Assembly (NCBI RefSeq): GCF_001428685.1
Contig: NZ_LMIK01000005.1
Span: 391,224 to 455,223, forward strand
Length of the DNA stretch: 64,000 bases
Direction of reading: 5' to 3'
Source of the DNA: Lysobacter sp. Root76
Lineage (GTDB): Bacteria > Pseudomonadota > Gammaproteobacteria > Xanthomonadales > Xanthomonadaceae
This document shows, in pieces, positions 41,101 through 48,783 of the stretch. A program made the translations under genes and the position numbers. The number at the start of each line of letters is the position of its first letter. Within the stretch, counting starts at the first letter, position 1. The notes under the pieces are model-generated. The model searched no databases and had not been told where the DNA came from. It worked only from the letters and a program-made list of their open reading frames with translations.

Positions 41101-43236
41101 GTCGCCCGCCACCCGAGCCTGTCCGGCCTTACCTTGCTGTCCGACGAGGAACGCACCAACTATCCGATCTCCCTGACGGTGGACCAGTCCAGCGACGGCT
41201 TCGCCATCGCCGCTCAGTGCACCACCGGCGCAAATCCGGCGCGTATCGCCGCGTATGCGTCCACGGCGATCGAGGCGCTGGTGTCGGCGTTGGAGGGCGG
41301 CGGTGACGACGACATCGCGACACTCGACGTGCTGCCGCGCGATGAATACAGGCGGCTCGTGCTCGACTGCAATGCGACCGATCGCCCGCTGGGAGCAGGT
41401 CGGGTCGTGGACCAGCTGGCCGCGCAGATGGCCCTGCATCCCGATGCACCGGCCCTGCGCTTCAACGACGAGCGACTGAGCTATCGAGAACTCTGCCTGC
41501 GCGTGGATCGGGCTGCGAGCTTGCTGCGCGCGCGCGGAGTGGCGCGTGGCTCCCGGGTCGGTGTATGCCTGCCGCGCGGCACGGGGATGGTGGTGACGCT
41601 GCTCGCGATCCTGCGGGCGGGCGGAGCCTACGTGCCGCTCGACCCCGAATATCCGTGCTCCCGTCTGGCCTATATGGCCGGCGATGCGGCATTGGATCTG
41701 ATCGTGGACGTCTCGGGGCGCTGGGGGTCGATCGTGCCGCCGGAGCGCACATTGCATCTGGCCGACTTGATCGCAGATGCGGACCAGGCGACCGACATCG
41801 AATGGACTGCGGATCCGGAACGCGATGCACGCGCAGAAGACCCGGCCTATGTGATCTACACCTCCGGTTCGACCGGGACGCCCAAGGGCGTCGTCGTGCC
41901 GCATCGGGCATTGGAGAACTTCCTCGCCAGCATGGCGTCCGCGCCGGGACTCACCGCGTCCGACCGGCTGCTGGCGGTAACGACGCTCAGTTTCGACATC
42001 GCCGCATTGGAGTTGCTGCTGCCCTTGTGCGTCGGCGCGGAGGTGATCATCGCCAGCCGTGAAGTGGCCATGGATGGCGTCGCGCTGCGCGGCTTGCTGG
42101 AATCCACCGAGGCGACGGTCATGCAGGCCACTCCGGCGACGTGGCGAATGCTGGTCGAGGCCGGCTGGCAGGGCGGCAGTCACTTCAAGGCTCTGGTCGG
42201 CGGCGAGGCCTTGGCCGACGACCTGTCCAAACAGCTGCTCGCGCGCAGCGGAGCAACCTGGAACCTCTACGGCCCGACCGAGACCACGGTCTGGTCGACG
42301 TGCTGGCAGGTCAGTCCCCACCGCGCCATGTCGATCGGTAGCCCCATCGCCAATACCAGTATCCACGTGCTCGATGCGCACATGCGCCCATGTCCGCTCG
42401 ACGTGGCGGGCGAGATCCATATCGGTGGCGCCGGGCTCAGCCTGGGCTATCACGACCGGCCCGAGCTGACCGCACAGCGTTTCGTCGACGATCCGTTCGA
42501 TAGCCGGCCCGGTGCGCGCCTGTATCGGACGGGAGATCGCGGACGCTGGTGCGCCGACGGCTTGCTCGAGCATCTGGGACGGCTGGACTTCCAGGTGAAG
42601 CTGCGGGGACACCGCATCGAGCCCGGAGAGATCGAAGCTCGGCTGCTCACCCATTCGCAGGTGGCGAATTCGGTCGTGGTGGTGCGGAAGGAAGCCTCGG
42701 GGGATCCGCGCCTGGTGGCCTATGTGGTTCCGGTGGCGGACGAGCCGGACGCGAATGCCTTGCGCACGCACCTGCGCGCGGCGCTCCCCGAGTACATGGT
42801 GCCTAGCCATATCCAGTTCCTGCCGAGCTTGCCGCTGGCCCCCAACGGCAAGCTGGACCGCGCCGCCCTGCCGGCGCCCGATGCCGCGCAGACCGCTGCG
42901 AGCTTCGAGCCGCCATCCGGCGACATCGAACAGGCGATCGCCGACATCTGGCAGGAACTGATAGGCGTGGCGCAGGTCGGACGCCACGACAACTTCTTCG
43001 AGCTGGGCGGCCATTCCTTGCTGGCGATGCGCGCCGTTGCCCGGATCGAAGCATCGACCGGCTGCAGGATCACCATGCTGCAGCTCGCCACCGGCAGCCT
43101 GCATGTCCTGGCCAAGCAGGTGGCAGCGAATTCACGGCCGCGGACGATGCGTTCGCTGGGCGGAATGCTGGAGCGCGGTTGGCGCCGGTTGCGCAACGCG
43201 CTGTTGCGCATCGGCCGCGGAGCTCGGATTTTCTAG
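38104..43236 (+). CDS. Two-module non-ribosomal peptide synthetase (A-T-C-A-T)
   Basis: 1710 residues. Domain order: A1 (about 20-520; YTSGSTGRPKG, NFYGPTETT, RTGDRVR), T1 (FELGGDSLL, pantetheine Ser559), C (about 645-1080; YPLLPLQEGMLFHH, HHIVNDR at 779-785), A2 (about 1100-1595; YTSGSTGTPKG, NLYGPTETT, RTGDRGR), T2 (FELGGHSLL, Ser1638), then a 45-residue basic tail. Hand-read pocket codes: A2 D-I-L-Q-L-G-L-V-W-K, one change from the known glycine code; A1 D-A-V-N-V-C-F-V-D-K, not recognised. The C motif HHxxxDG ends in Arg instead of Gly. There is no thioesterase or reductase, and no tailoring or MbtH-like gene nearby. Product and release are unknown; a dipeptidyl-Gly intermediate passed to another enzyme is inferred. 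Confidence 0.93.
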   Translation: MSVTVQVAFARETVRFDPVHGPIERWAACSPDSIAALCGEQSLDYAELNRRANRLARHLRALGVGEEVCVGVLMERSLDLPVALLAVLKAGGAFVPLDPTYPEERLAFMLADTGAPVVLTQSWLRERLPPLGHVVECVCVDTVWGALAELAATDLDTEVAAEQLAYVIYTSGSTGRPKGVELLHRGLANHAAWLRDTLAIVPDDRILQCNSISFDATLVEFFAPLQSGAALVLAHPERQLDMPYLTALIEGRQVTLLNCVPSFLRGLLSEPSLVPARLRYVACGGEALTVELAHRLFEVAPGVRLGNFYGPTETTVDATHFEVPADLACDAVVPIGRPIRNVWCEVLDAERRHVPAGVVGELHVGGSGVARGYRNQPRLTAERFIDHPSRPDARMFRTGDRVRQREDGNFDFIGRTDTQVKVRGYRVELSEVESTLAAIDGVEACAVALREDAPGEPRLVAYASGADMKADTLREALRQRLPGHMVPSAFVLLQQLPMLASGKIDRAQLPAPSRESLARQAFDAPRGELEQEVAGIWHSLLGVGQVGRDDHFFELGGDSLLLVAMLHRLRQHGWTVDARMVFAHPTLAALCAAMAASRPPAIEEVPASRVPEDAIDLSPGMFPLLDLDAQELARIAAEVPGGAGNVQYIYPLLPLQEGMLFHHRLQQQGDAYLSRCLLAFDSSERAERFLVALQQVIDRHDAFRTAIFWRGLSRPVQVVLRHAQLPVLRLRGRRHGRARLLARTDPKVRRMALNEAPLFAAAMVADEKGDGCTIALLSHHIVNDRVSEDVLWDEVAAILAGAADSLPEPVPFRTFVGQTLSRDQAAAKAYFERELGDLSEATTPFGLVDVRDDGSHASESRIRLDPAMCARLSAAARAAGVSIAVLFHVAWAMVLARCSNADDVVFGTVLSGRLTTADEASGCVGLLMNTLPLRIKLAQRSVRRTVTAVHEQLAELVEHEHASLVLAQSCSAVQSPSPLFNSLLNYRHSDGGRFAPGSGVARHPSLSGLTLLSDEERTNYPISLTVDQSSDGFAIAAQCTTGANPARIAAYASTAIEALVSALEGGGDDDIATLDVLPRDEYRRLVLDCNATDRPLGAGRVVDQLAAQMALHPDAPALRFNDERLSYRELCLRVDRAASLLRARGVARGSRVGVCLPRGTGMVVTLLAILRAGGAYVPLDPEYPCSRLAYMAGDAALDLIVDVSGRWGSIVPPERTLHLADLIADADQATDIEWTADPERDARAEDPAYVIYTSGSTGTPKGVVVPHRALENFLASMASAPGLTASDRLLAVTTLSFDIAALELLLPLCVGAEVIIASREVAMDGVALRGLLESTEATVMQATPATWRMLVEAGWQGGSHFKALVGGEALADDLSKQLLARSGATWNLYGPTETTVWSTCWQVSPHRAMSIGSPIANTSIHVLDAHMRPCPLDVAGEIHIGGAGLSLGYHDRPELTAQRFVDDPFDSRPGARLYRTGDRGRWCADGLLEHLGRLDFQVKLRGHRIEPGEIEARLLTHSQVANSVVVVRKEASGDPRLVAYVVPVADEPDANALRTHLRAALPEYMVPSHIQFLPSLPLAPNGKLDRAALPAPDAAQTAASFEPPSGDIEQAIADIWQELIGVAQVGRHDNFFELGGHSLLAMRAVARIEASTGCRITMLQLATGSLHVLAKQVAANSRPRTMRSLGGMLERGWRRLRNALLRIGRGARIF

Positions 43237-43294
43237 CCCGAACCTGAGGCGATTTCGTTTCCCGGAGATGCGCCGGCCGCTCCGCGTCGGTTTG

Positions 43295-44797
43295 CTAGAC
43301 CACCGGCATGCGATCGCCTTCCGCTACCTTGCCGACGCGCACGACGCACAGCGCCGCCAGCAGCAGACTGACGCCGCCGATCAACATCGCGCAGATCGGC
43401 GCGTTGCCGAAGAAGGTCTTCAACAGGAAGCCGAGGATGCTGGCCGCGAGCAACTGCGGGATGACGATGAACAAATTGAAGATGCCCATGTACACGCCCA
43501 TCTTCCCCGCCGGCACGCTGTCGGACAGCAGCGCATAGGGCAGCGACAGGATCGACGCCCAGGCGAAGCCGACGCCGACCATCGACAGCAGCAGCCAATG
43601 CGGATCGCGGATCAGCAGGAACGACAGCAGGCCGCAGCCGCCCAGGACGAGATTGAGCATGTGGCTCAGGCGTAGGCCGAGCCGGCGCGTCATCCATGGG
43701 ATCAGCATCGCGGCGAGCACGGCGAAACCGTTGTAGGCGGCGAACAGCACGCCCGCCCAGTTCGCGCCGTCGTTGTAGGCCGCCGAGCGCGTGTCCTCCG
43801 TGGCGAAATGCACGCCGGTCACCGCCGCCGTCGTGTAGATCCACATCGCGAACAGCGCGAACCAGGAAAAACACTGCACCGGCACGAGCTGGCGCATGAT
43901 CGTGGGCATCGTCAGCAGATCGGCGATGATCGCGGTGATCGGGTTGCGTGCGCGGCTGTAGCCGGCGATCAGCTGGATCGCGCCATAGGCGAACAGGCCG
44001 GCGGCGAGCAGGTGCAGGCGCGCATCGGCCTGGCTCAGGCGGATCGCCAGAAACGCGGCCAATCCTGCCGCGCACCAGAGCATGCCGGTGTATCGCACGT
44101 GCGCCGGCACCGGCGATGGAGGCGTTGCCGGCGCCTCGTCCTCGAAAGCGGCGAGCGCATCGGGCGGATACTCGCGCGTGGACAGCACGGTCCATGCGAG
44201 CGTGCCGAACAAGACGGCGGCGCCGAGATAGAACGCCAGCTTCACCGTGTCCGGTATCCCGCCGGCGGCGGCGAGGTTGCTGACCCCGCATTGTGCGAGC
44301 AGCCAGGGCAGCAGGCTGGCGATGACGGCGCCGGCCGCGATGAACATGGTCTGCATCGCGTAGCCGGCCGGCCGCTGCGACGACGGCAGCTGATCGCCGA
44401 CGAACGAACGCAAGGGCCCCATCGAGACGTTGATCGCGGCATCGAGGAGCCACAGCAGCGCCGCCGCGCTCCACAGCGTCGGCGAATTCGGCATCGCGAT
44501 CAACGCCAATGCGGCGATGATGGCGCCGGCGAGGAAATACGGCCGGCGCCGGCCGAGCCGGCCCCAGGTGCGGTCGGAGCAGTAGCCGATGATCGGCTGC
44601 ACCAGCAGTCCGGTCAGCGGCGCGGCGATCCACAGCGCGGGAATGTCGTCGATGCTGGCGCCGAGGGTCTGGAAGATGCGGCTGACGTTCGCGTTCTGCA
44701 GCGCGAGGCCGAACTGCAGCCCCATGAAGCCGAAGCACATGTTCCAGATCTGCCAGAAGCCGACCGGGGGCCTGCTAGTCGTGGCGGGTGTGGACAT
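43295..44797 (-). CDS. MFS sugar transporter (SLC45/GPH-like)
   Basis: 500-residue inner-membrane carrier with about 12 helices. It resembles SLC45-type proton/disaccharide symporters: FWQIWNMCFGFMGLQFGLALQNANVSRIFQTLGA at the N-terminus, PLTGLLVQPIIGYCSDRTWGRLGRRRPYFLAGA (the loop 2-3 motif DRxxxRxGRRRP), and NVSMGPLRSFVGDQLPSSQRPAGYAMQT. A cytoplasmic loop of about 40 residues lies in the middle. Families of this kind move sucrose, maltose or other glucosides. It lies 35 bp downstream of the LacI gene on the same strand, so co-transcription is likely. Confidence 0.88.
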   Translation of the reverse strand: MSTPATTSRPPVGFWQIWNMCFGFMGLQFGLALQNANVSRIFQTLGASIDDIPALWIAAPLTGLLVQPIIGYCSDRTWGRLGRRRPYFLAGAIIAALALIAMPNSPTLWSAAALLWLLDAAINVSMGPLRSFVGDQLPSSQRPAGYAMQTMFIAAGAVIASLLPWLLAQCGVSNLAAAGGIPDTVKLAFYLGAAVLFGTLAWTVLSTREYPPDALAAFEDEAPATPPSPVPAHVRYTGMLWCAAGLAAFLAIRLSQADARLHLLAAGLFAYGAIQLIAGYSRARNPITAIIADLLTMPTIMRQLVPVQCFSWFALFAMWIYTTAAVTGVHFATEDTRSAAYNDGANWAGVLFAAYNGFAVLAAMLIPWMTRRLGLRLSHMLNLVLGGCGLLSFLLIRDPHWLLLSMVGVGFAWASILSLPYALLSDSVPAGKMGVYMGIFNLFIVIPQLLAASILGFLLKTFFGNAPICAMLIGGVSLLLAALCVVRVGKVAEGDRMPVV

Positions 44798-44832
44798 CTG
44801 GCCGGGCCGTGCGGCGTTCGCGGCGGCGTCGC

Positions 44833-45867
44833 TCAGCGCCGCTTCGCCGCGGCGGGCGCGGGCCCGCCGGACTGGCGGATCATCAGTTCGTAGGGCACGC
44901 GCACCAGCGCACCGGCCTGCGGATCGCGGATCGCGGCGAGCAGCTGCTCGGCGGCGATCCGGCCCATCTCGCGGCAGGGCTGCCGCACCGTGGTCAGGCT
45001 GGGCCAGATCTGGCGCGAGGCCGGCGTGTCGTCGAAGCCGAACACCGACAAGTCCTGCGGGATGCGCATGCCGCGTTCGAACGCTTCGTGCATGACGCCG
45101 CAGGCGCTGTCGTCGTTGGCGGCGAAGATCGCCGTGGGCGGCTGCTTCAGATCGAGCAGCTGCCTGGTGCCGGCGACGCCGTCGTCGAAGGTGAAACCGC
45201 CATCGACGACGAGTTTGGGATCGTAAGGGATGCCCGCGCGGCGCAGGCCGTCGCGATAACCGGCCAGGCGCCAGGCGCGCCCGCCATGCGGCGGAGGTCC
45301 GGCGATATGGGCGATGCGGCGATGCCCGAGTTCGACCGCGTGCGCGATCATGTCCGCCGCCGCCTTGCGCTCGTCGAGGATGGTGCCGATGCGCTCATGG
45401 CCGAGCTTGGCCTTCGCCGAGATCGTCGCATAACGCACGCCGAGGCTGTCGAGACGATGCAGCAGCTTGACGTCGTCGGCGAACGGCGGCACCAGGATCA
45501 GGCCGTCCGGACGATACTGCGCGATCGATTCCTCCACCGCGCGGACGTGGTCGGCGTTGGAATATTCCAGCGGCCGCAGCATCGCGCTGTAACGCTGGCG
45601 CTCACAGGCGACGAGCATGCCGACGATGATCTCCATGATGTAGCTCGACGCCGCGGCGGGATCGTCGTACACCAGCGAGATCAGGTAGGAGCGGTTTCCC
45701 GCCAGGCTGCGCGCCGACGGATTCGGCCGGTAGTTCAGCGCCTGGGCCGCCGCCTCGACCTTCAACCGGGTTTTCTCGCGCACGTTCGGTTCGTGATTGA
45801 AGACGCGCGAGACGGTTTTCATGGAGACGCCGGCGGCCTGGGCGACGTCTTCGATTCTGGCGCGCAT
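44833..45867 (-). CDS. LacI family transcriptional repressor
   Basis: 344-residue regulator. The N-terminal headpiece reads MRARIEDVAQAAGVSMKTVSRVFNHEPNVREKTRLKVEAAAQALNYRPNPSARSLAGNRSYLI, with the recognition helix and hinge intact. The periplasmic-binding-like effector domain follows (SLVYDDPAAASSYIMEIIVGMLVACERQRY ... FAANDDSACGVMHEAFERGMRIPQDLSVFGFDDTPASRQIWPSLTTVRQP), typical of sugar-responsive members. The start at 45867 is ATG; a TTG one codon upstream also exists. Its likely operators are the two 14-bp palindromes at 46054 and 46077, in the divergent region before the TonB receptor. Confidence 0.93.
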   Translation of the reverse strand: MRARIEDVAQAAGVSMKTVSRVFNHEPNVREKTRLKVEAAAQALNYRPNPSARSLAGNRSYLISLVYDDPAAASSYIMEIIVGMLVACERQRYSAMLRPLEYSNADHVRAVEESIAQYRPDGLILVPPFADDVKLLHRLDSLGVRYATISAKAKLGHERIGTILDERKAAADMIAHAVELGHRRIAHIAGPPPHGGRAWRLAGYRDGLRRAGIPYDPKLVVDGGFTFDDGVAGTRQLLDLKQPPTAIFAANDDSACGVMHEAFERGMRIPQDLSVFGFDDTPASRQIWPSLTTVRQPCREMGRIAAEQLLAAIRDPQAGALVRVPYELMIRQSGGPAPAAAKRR

Positions 45868-46053
45868 CAATGCGTTTCCGAAGGGCAGGTGGGGCGAATC
45901 ATGTTATCGCACACCGCGGGGGCCGCTGCGAGATCGAGCTGGGAGTGCGGTTGCGTCGGCTCCGGCCTGCCGGAACCGTCGCGCAGATTTCTTGCTGCGG
46001 TGCGGCATCCGCGCATCCTCCCAGGACGCCGATGTGACGCCGTACGAGCAAAT

Positions 46054-46067
46054 TGGCAGCGCTGTCA
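46054..46067. promoter_or_regulatory. LacI-type operator 1
   Basis: TGGCAGCGCTGTCA, a 14-bp palindrome with a central CG as in most LacI-family operators. It lies 9 bp upstream of the -35 element of the TonB-receptor promoter and 23 bp from operator 2, centre to centre, about two helical turns, so two dimers could bind on the same face. Confidence 0.75.
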
Positions 46068-46075
46068 TTTGCCAA

Positions 46076-46104
46076 TTGACAGCGCTGCCATTCCGGCGTA
46101 TCAC
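46076..46104 (+). promoter_or_regulatory. Sigma-70 promoter of the TonB receptor gene
   Basis: TTGACA (46076-46081), a perfect -35 hexamer, then 17 bases, then TATCAC (46099-46104), a 4/6 -10 match. The start of transcription would be near 46111, about 76 bases before the receptor ATG. The -35 lies inside operator 2, so binding of the LacI protein would block polymerase. Confidence 0.6.
46077..46090. promoter_or_regulatory. LacI-type operator 2, overlapping the -35 element
   Basis: TGACAGCGCTGCCA, the exact reverse complement of operator 1 except for none of its bases changed; the two sites are thus inverted copies of one imperfect palindrome. It overlaps the -35 hexamer TTGACA. The divergent LacI gene ends its leader 210 bp to the left and may also be controlled from here. 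Confidence 0.75.
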
Positions 46105-46186
46105 TCGCCCCGCTCCACACCGGCCGGCGGCGGATACCGCCAGAAGAGCCGGAAGACGGGAGCGTCCGAACTGGAGGGAAGAGGAC

Positions 46187-48637
46187 ATGGCGTACCGCTT
46201 GCACGCGCTGTATGGCGCGATTCTCGTCGCGCTCGTTTCATCAACTGATGCTCTGGCCGGACCCGCCGGCCAGGCGCAAACCGCGGATCCCGCGCAAGCG
46301 CAGACGCCAGCGGCAACCGCGCCGCAGGACAGCACGCCCAAGACACTCGACGCGGTCGTCGTCACCGGCACCAAGCGCGAGACGCCGCTGCAGAAGACGC
46401 CGGTCGCGATCAGCGCGCTCGACGCCGAAACGCTCGACAAAGAGCGGGTGATGACGGTGCAGGACCTCACCAAGCTGGTGCCGAGCATGCAGGCCACCCG
46501 TCAGGGCGACCATGACGTGACCACCATGACTCTGCGCGGCATCGGCAACGATCAGGCCAAGACCGAATACGCCGATCCGGAAGTGGCGATCTTCGTCGAC
46601 GGCGTGTACTCGCCGCGCGCCGAGGCCGCCGCCGGTCTGCTGCTGGACGTGGCGGCCGCGGAAGTGCTGCGCGGTCCGCAGGGCACGTTGTGGGGCCGGA
46701 ACTCCACGGTCGGCGCGGTCAACTTCCGCACCGCCACGCCGGAGATCGGCAGCTACTTCGGCAACGCCCAGCTCAGCGTCGGCAACTACAACGCGATCGG
46801 CGCGCGCGCGGTGGTCAATCTGCCGATCAGCGACACCTTCGCGATGCGCGTAGCGGTCGCCCAGGAACAGCATGACGGCTATGTCGATTATCAGGATCCG
46901 GTGGGGCAGATCCCCTCGGTCGACGCGCAGCGCGCCGCCTATGCGGCGGCCGGCGGCGATCCGGCCACGTTCCGGCCGATCAATCCGAACCAGTACGTCA
47001 CCGGCGGCGACAAATACAGCGCCCAAAACCAGTCCGCCGCGCGCATGAGCGCATTGTGGCAGCCCAACGAGGCCTTCAGCTGGAATCTGGCGCTCGAGTA
47101 CTTCCGCGACCGCGGCACGCCGAGCATGAACCTGATGCAGCGACCGCGGGCGGGTCAGGACTTCTGGTCGGCGCTGATCGACACCGCGCCGTACATCGAG
47201 CGCGATTCCTACGCGCTGCGCAGCCGCATGGACTGGGACATCAACGACGGCCTGCGGCTTTCCTACATCGCCGGCTTCAGCCGCTTCGACGGCCGTTCCA
47301 CCTACGATCAGGACAGCGGCGTGCTGGTGCCGACCTGTTTCGCCTGCGGCCCCGCACAGTATCAGGAAGACCGTACCAACGATTCCGAGTACAAGAGCAC
47401 CAGCCACGAACTCAATCTGTCCTCGACCGGCGAACAGACCATCGACTGGATCGTGGGCCTGTACTACGCCGCCGAGAAGAACTCGATCCGCTTCGACATT
47501 CCGATCTTCAACGGCACCCAGGACGGCACCGTGGCCTGGCAGGGCTCGTTCATCCAGCCCAAGGAGACGGTGGATTCCTACGCCGCGTTCGGCCAGGCCA
47601 CCTGGAACGTCAACGACAGCTGGCGCCTGACCGCCGGCGCGCGCTACACCGACGACACGAAGAAGAACGTCGGCGGCCGCGGCTGGGGCTGGGCCTACAA
47701 CCCGAACGTACCGCAGGTTCCGATTTCCCCCGGCACCTATCCGAGTCCGCAGAACGGATTCAACATTTCCACCGTCAACGACGGTGAGTACGGCCACAGC
47801 CAGGTGACGTGGCTGGCGCGTACCGATTTCGATGTCGGCGAGAAGGGGCTGCTCTACGCCAGCGTCTCCACCGGCTACAAGTCCGGCGGCCTGCAGGACG
47901 GCGGCGCGACCTACAAGCACGAGGAACTGACCAACTACGAGATCGGCGGCAAGTTCAGTTTCCTGGAAGGGCGGCTGACCTGGAACAGCGCGATCTACTA
48001 CATGGACTTCAAGAACTTCCAGTTGTCCGCGCCGGTTACCTTCCCCGACGGCAACCGCGGCCTGGGCTTCAACAACGTGGAAGGCAGCACCAAGGTGTGG
48101 GGCTACGAGAGCGAACTGGCGGCCCTCCTCGGCGAGAACGACCGCGTCAATCTGACGGTTTCGGGCATTCCGAAGAAGGACCTGGGCAGACTGCTGTACG
48201 CAGGCAGCAACGACTACCAGGGCCTGCCGGCCTGCCCGCCGGCGTCGGGCATCAGCAACTGCATGAACGTGACCGGCAACGAACTGCCGCATGCGCCCGA
48301 CTTCGCGTTGACGCTTATCTGGGAACACGACTTCCATCTCGGCAACGGCGGCACGCTGACCCCGCGACTGACCGGCCACTACGAAACCGAAACCTGGCTG
48401 AGCGTGTTCAACCTCGGCGACGAGGATCAGCAGGACGCCCACGGCCGCGGCGATTTCTCGCTGCGTTACGAGGAGCCCCAGCGGCGCTGGTGGGCCGGCT
48501 TGTACGTGCAGAACTTCAGCGACGAGAAAACCCGCACCGCGGCCGGACGTTTCAGCCCCGGCGCCGGCCAGTACCTGTGGGTGTCGCAGTACTTGCCGCC
48601 GCGTACGTACGGAGTGAACTTCGGTCTGCACTTCTGA
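46187..48637 (+). CDS. TonB-dependent outer-membrane receptor (carbohydrate type)
   Basis: 816-residue precursor with a signal peptide (YRLHALYGAILVALVSSTDALAGPAGQA). Near residue 55 LDAVVVTGTKRETPLQKTPVAISALD is the TonB box and start of the plug, followed by LRGIGNDQAK and VFVDGVYSPRAEAAAGLLLDVAAAEVLRGPQGTLWGRNSTVGAVNFRT, the plug signature of large xanthomonad and sphingomonad receptors. The C-terminal beta-barrel ends in Phe (GVNFGLHF), as outer-membrane proteins need. GGAGGG and GAGG precede the ATG at 46187. Position between a LacI gene and a GH3 glycosidase indicates uptake of an oligosaccharide, probably a beta-glucoside. Longer in-frame sequence upstream would cross the operators and is rejected. 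Confidence 0.93.
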   Translation: MAYRLHALYGAILVALVSSTDALAGPAGQAQTADPAQAQTPAATAPQDSTPKTLDAVVVTGTKRETPLQKTPVAISALDAETLDKERVMTVQDLTKLVPSMQATRQGDHDVTTMTLRGIGNDQAKTEYADPEVAIFVDGVYSPRAEAAAGLLLDVAAAEVLRGPQGTLWGRNSTVGAVNFRTATPEIGSYFGNAQLSVGNYNAIGARAVVNLPISDTFAMRVAVAQEQHDGYVDYQDPVGQIPSVDAQRAAYAAAGGDPATFRPINPNQYVTGGDKYSAQNQSAARMSALWQPNEAFSWNLALEYFRDRGTPSMNLMQRPRAGQDFWSALIDTAPYIERDSYALRSRMDWDINDGLRLSYIAGFSRFDGRSTYDQDSGVLVPTCFACGPAQYQEDRTNDSEYKSTSHELNLSSTGEQTIDWIVGLYYAAEKNSIRFDIPIFNGTQDGTVAWQGSFIQPKETVDSYAAFGQATWNVNDSWRLTAGARYTDDTKKNVGGRGWGWAYNPNVPQVPISPGTYPSPQNGFNISTVNDGEYGHSQVTWLARTDFDVGEKGLLYASVSTGYKSGGLQDGGATYKHEELTNYEIGGKFSFLEGRLTWNSAIYYMDFKNFQLSAPVTFPDGNRGLGFNNVEGSTKVWGYESELAALLGENDRVNLTVSGIPKKDLGRLLYAGSNDYQGLPACPPASGISNCMNVTGNELPHAPDFALTLIWEHDFHLGNGGTLTPRLTGHYETETWLSVFNLGDEDQQDAHGRGDFSLRYEEPQRRWWAGLYVQNFSDEKTRTAAGRFSPGAGQYLWVSQYLPPRTYGVNFGLHF

Positions 48638-48650
48638 CCGGCACCCGGCT

Positions 48651-48677
48651 CCCCTCGCTCGCATTGCGAACGAGGGG
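48651..48677. terminator. Hairpin between TonB receptor and GH3 genes
   Basis: CCCCTCGCTCGC / GCGAACGAGGGG, a 12-bp stem with a single mismatch and a 3-base ATT loop, 14 bases after the receptor stop codon. There is no T-run. It may protect or attenuate the receptor message relative to the downstream genes, as intercistronic hairpins often do. Confidence 0.5.
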
Positions 48678-48783
48678 ACGCCGATGCGGACATCGCACTC
48701 GATCCTGCCTTTGCCTTGCGCAGGGGCATGCGGCGTAACCGGCGATCCGGCACGCCGCCCGCACGGACTTTCTGGAGCACGGT

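Noticed and set aside
40147-43104. 985-codon open frame antisense to the NRPS
   Set aside because: A shadow of the A and C domains; no recognisable motif.
45797-46186. N-terminal extension of the TonB receptor frame
   Set aside because: It would place 130 residues before a perfect signal peptide and run through the operators and promoter; the ATG at 46187 has a good ribosome site.
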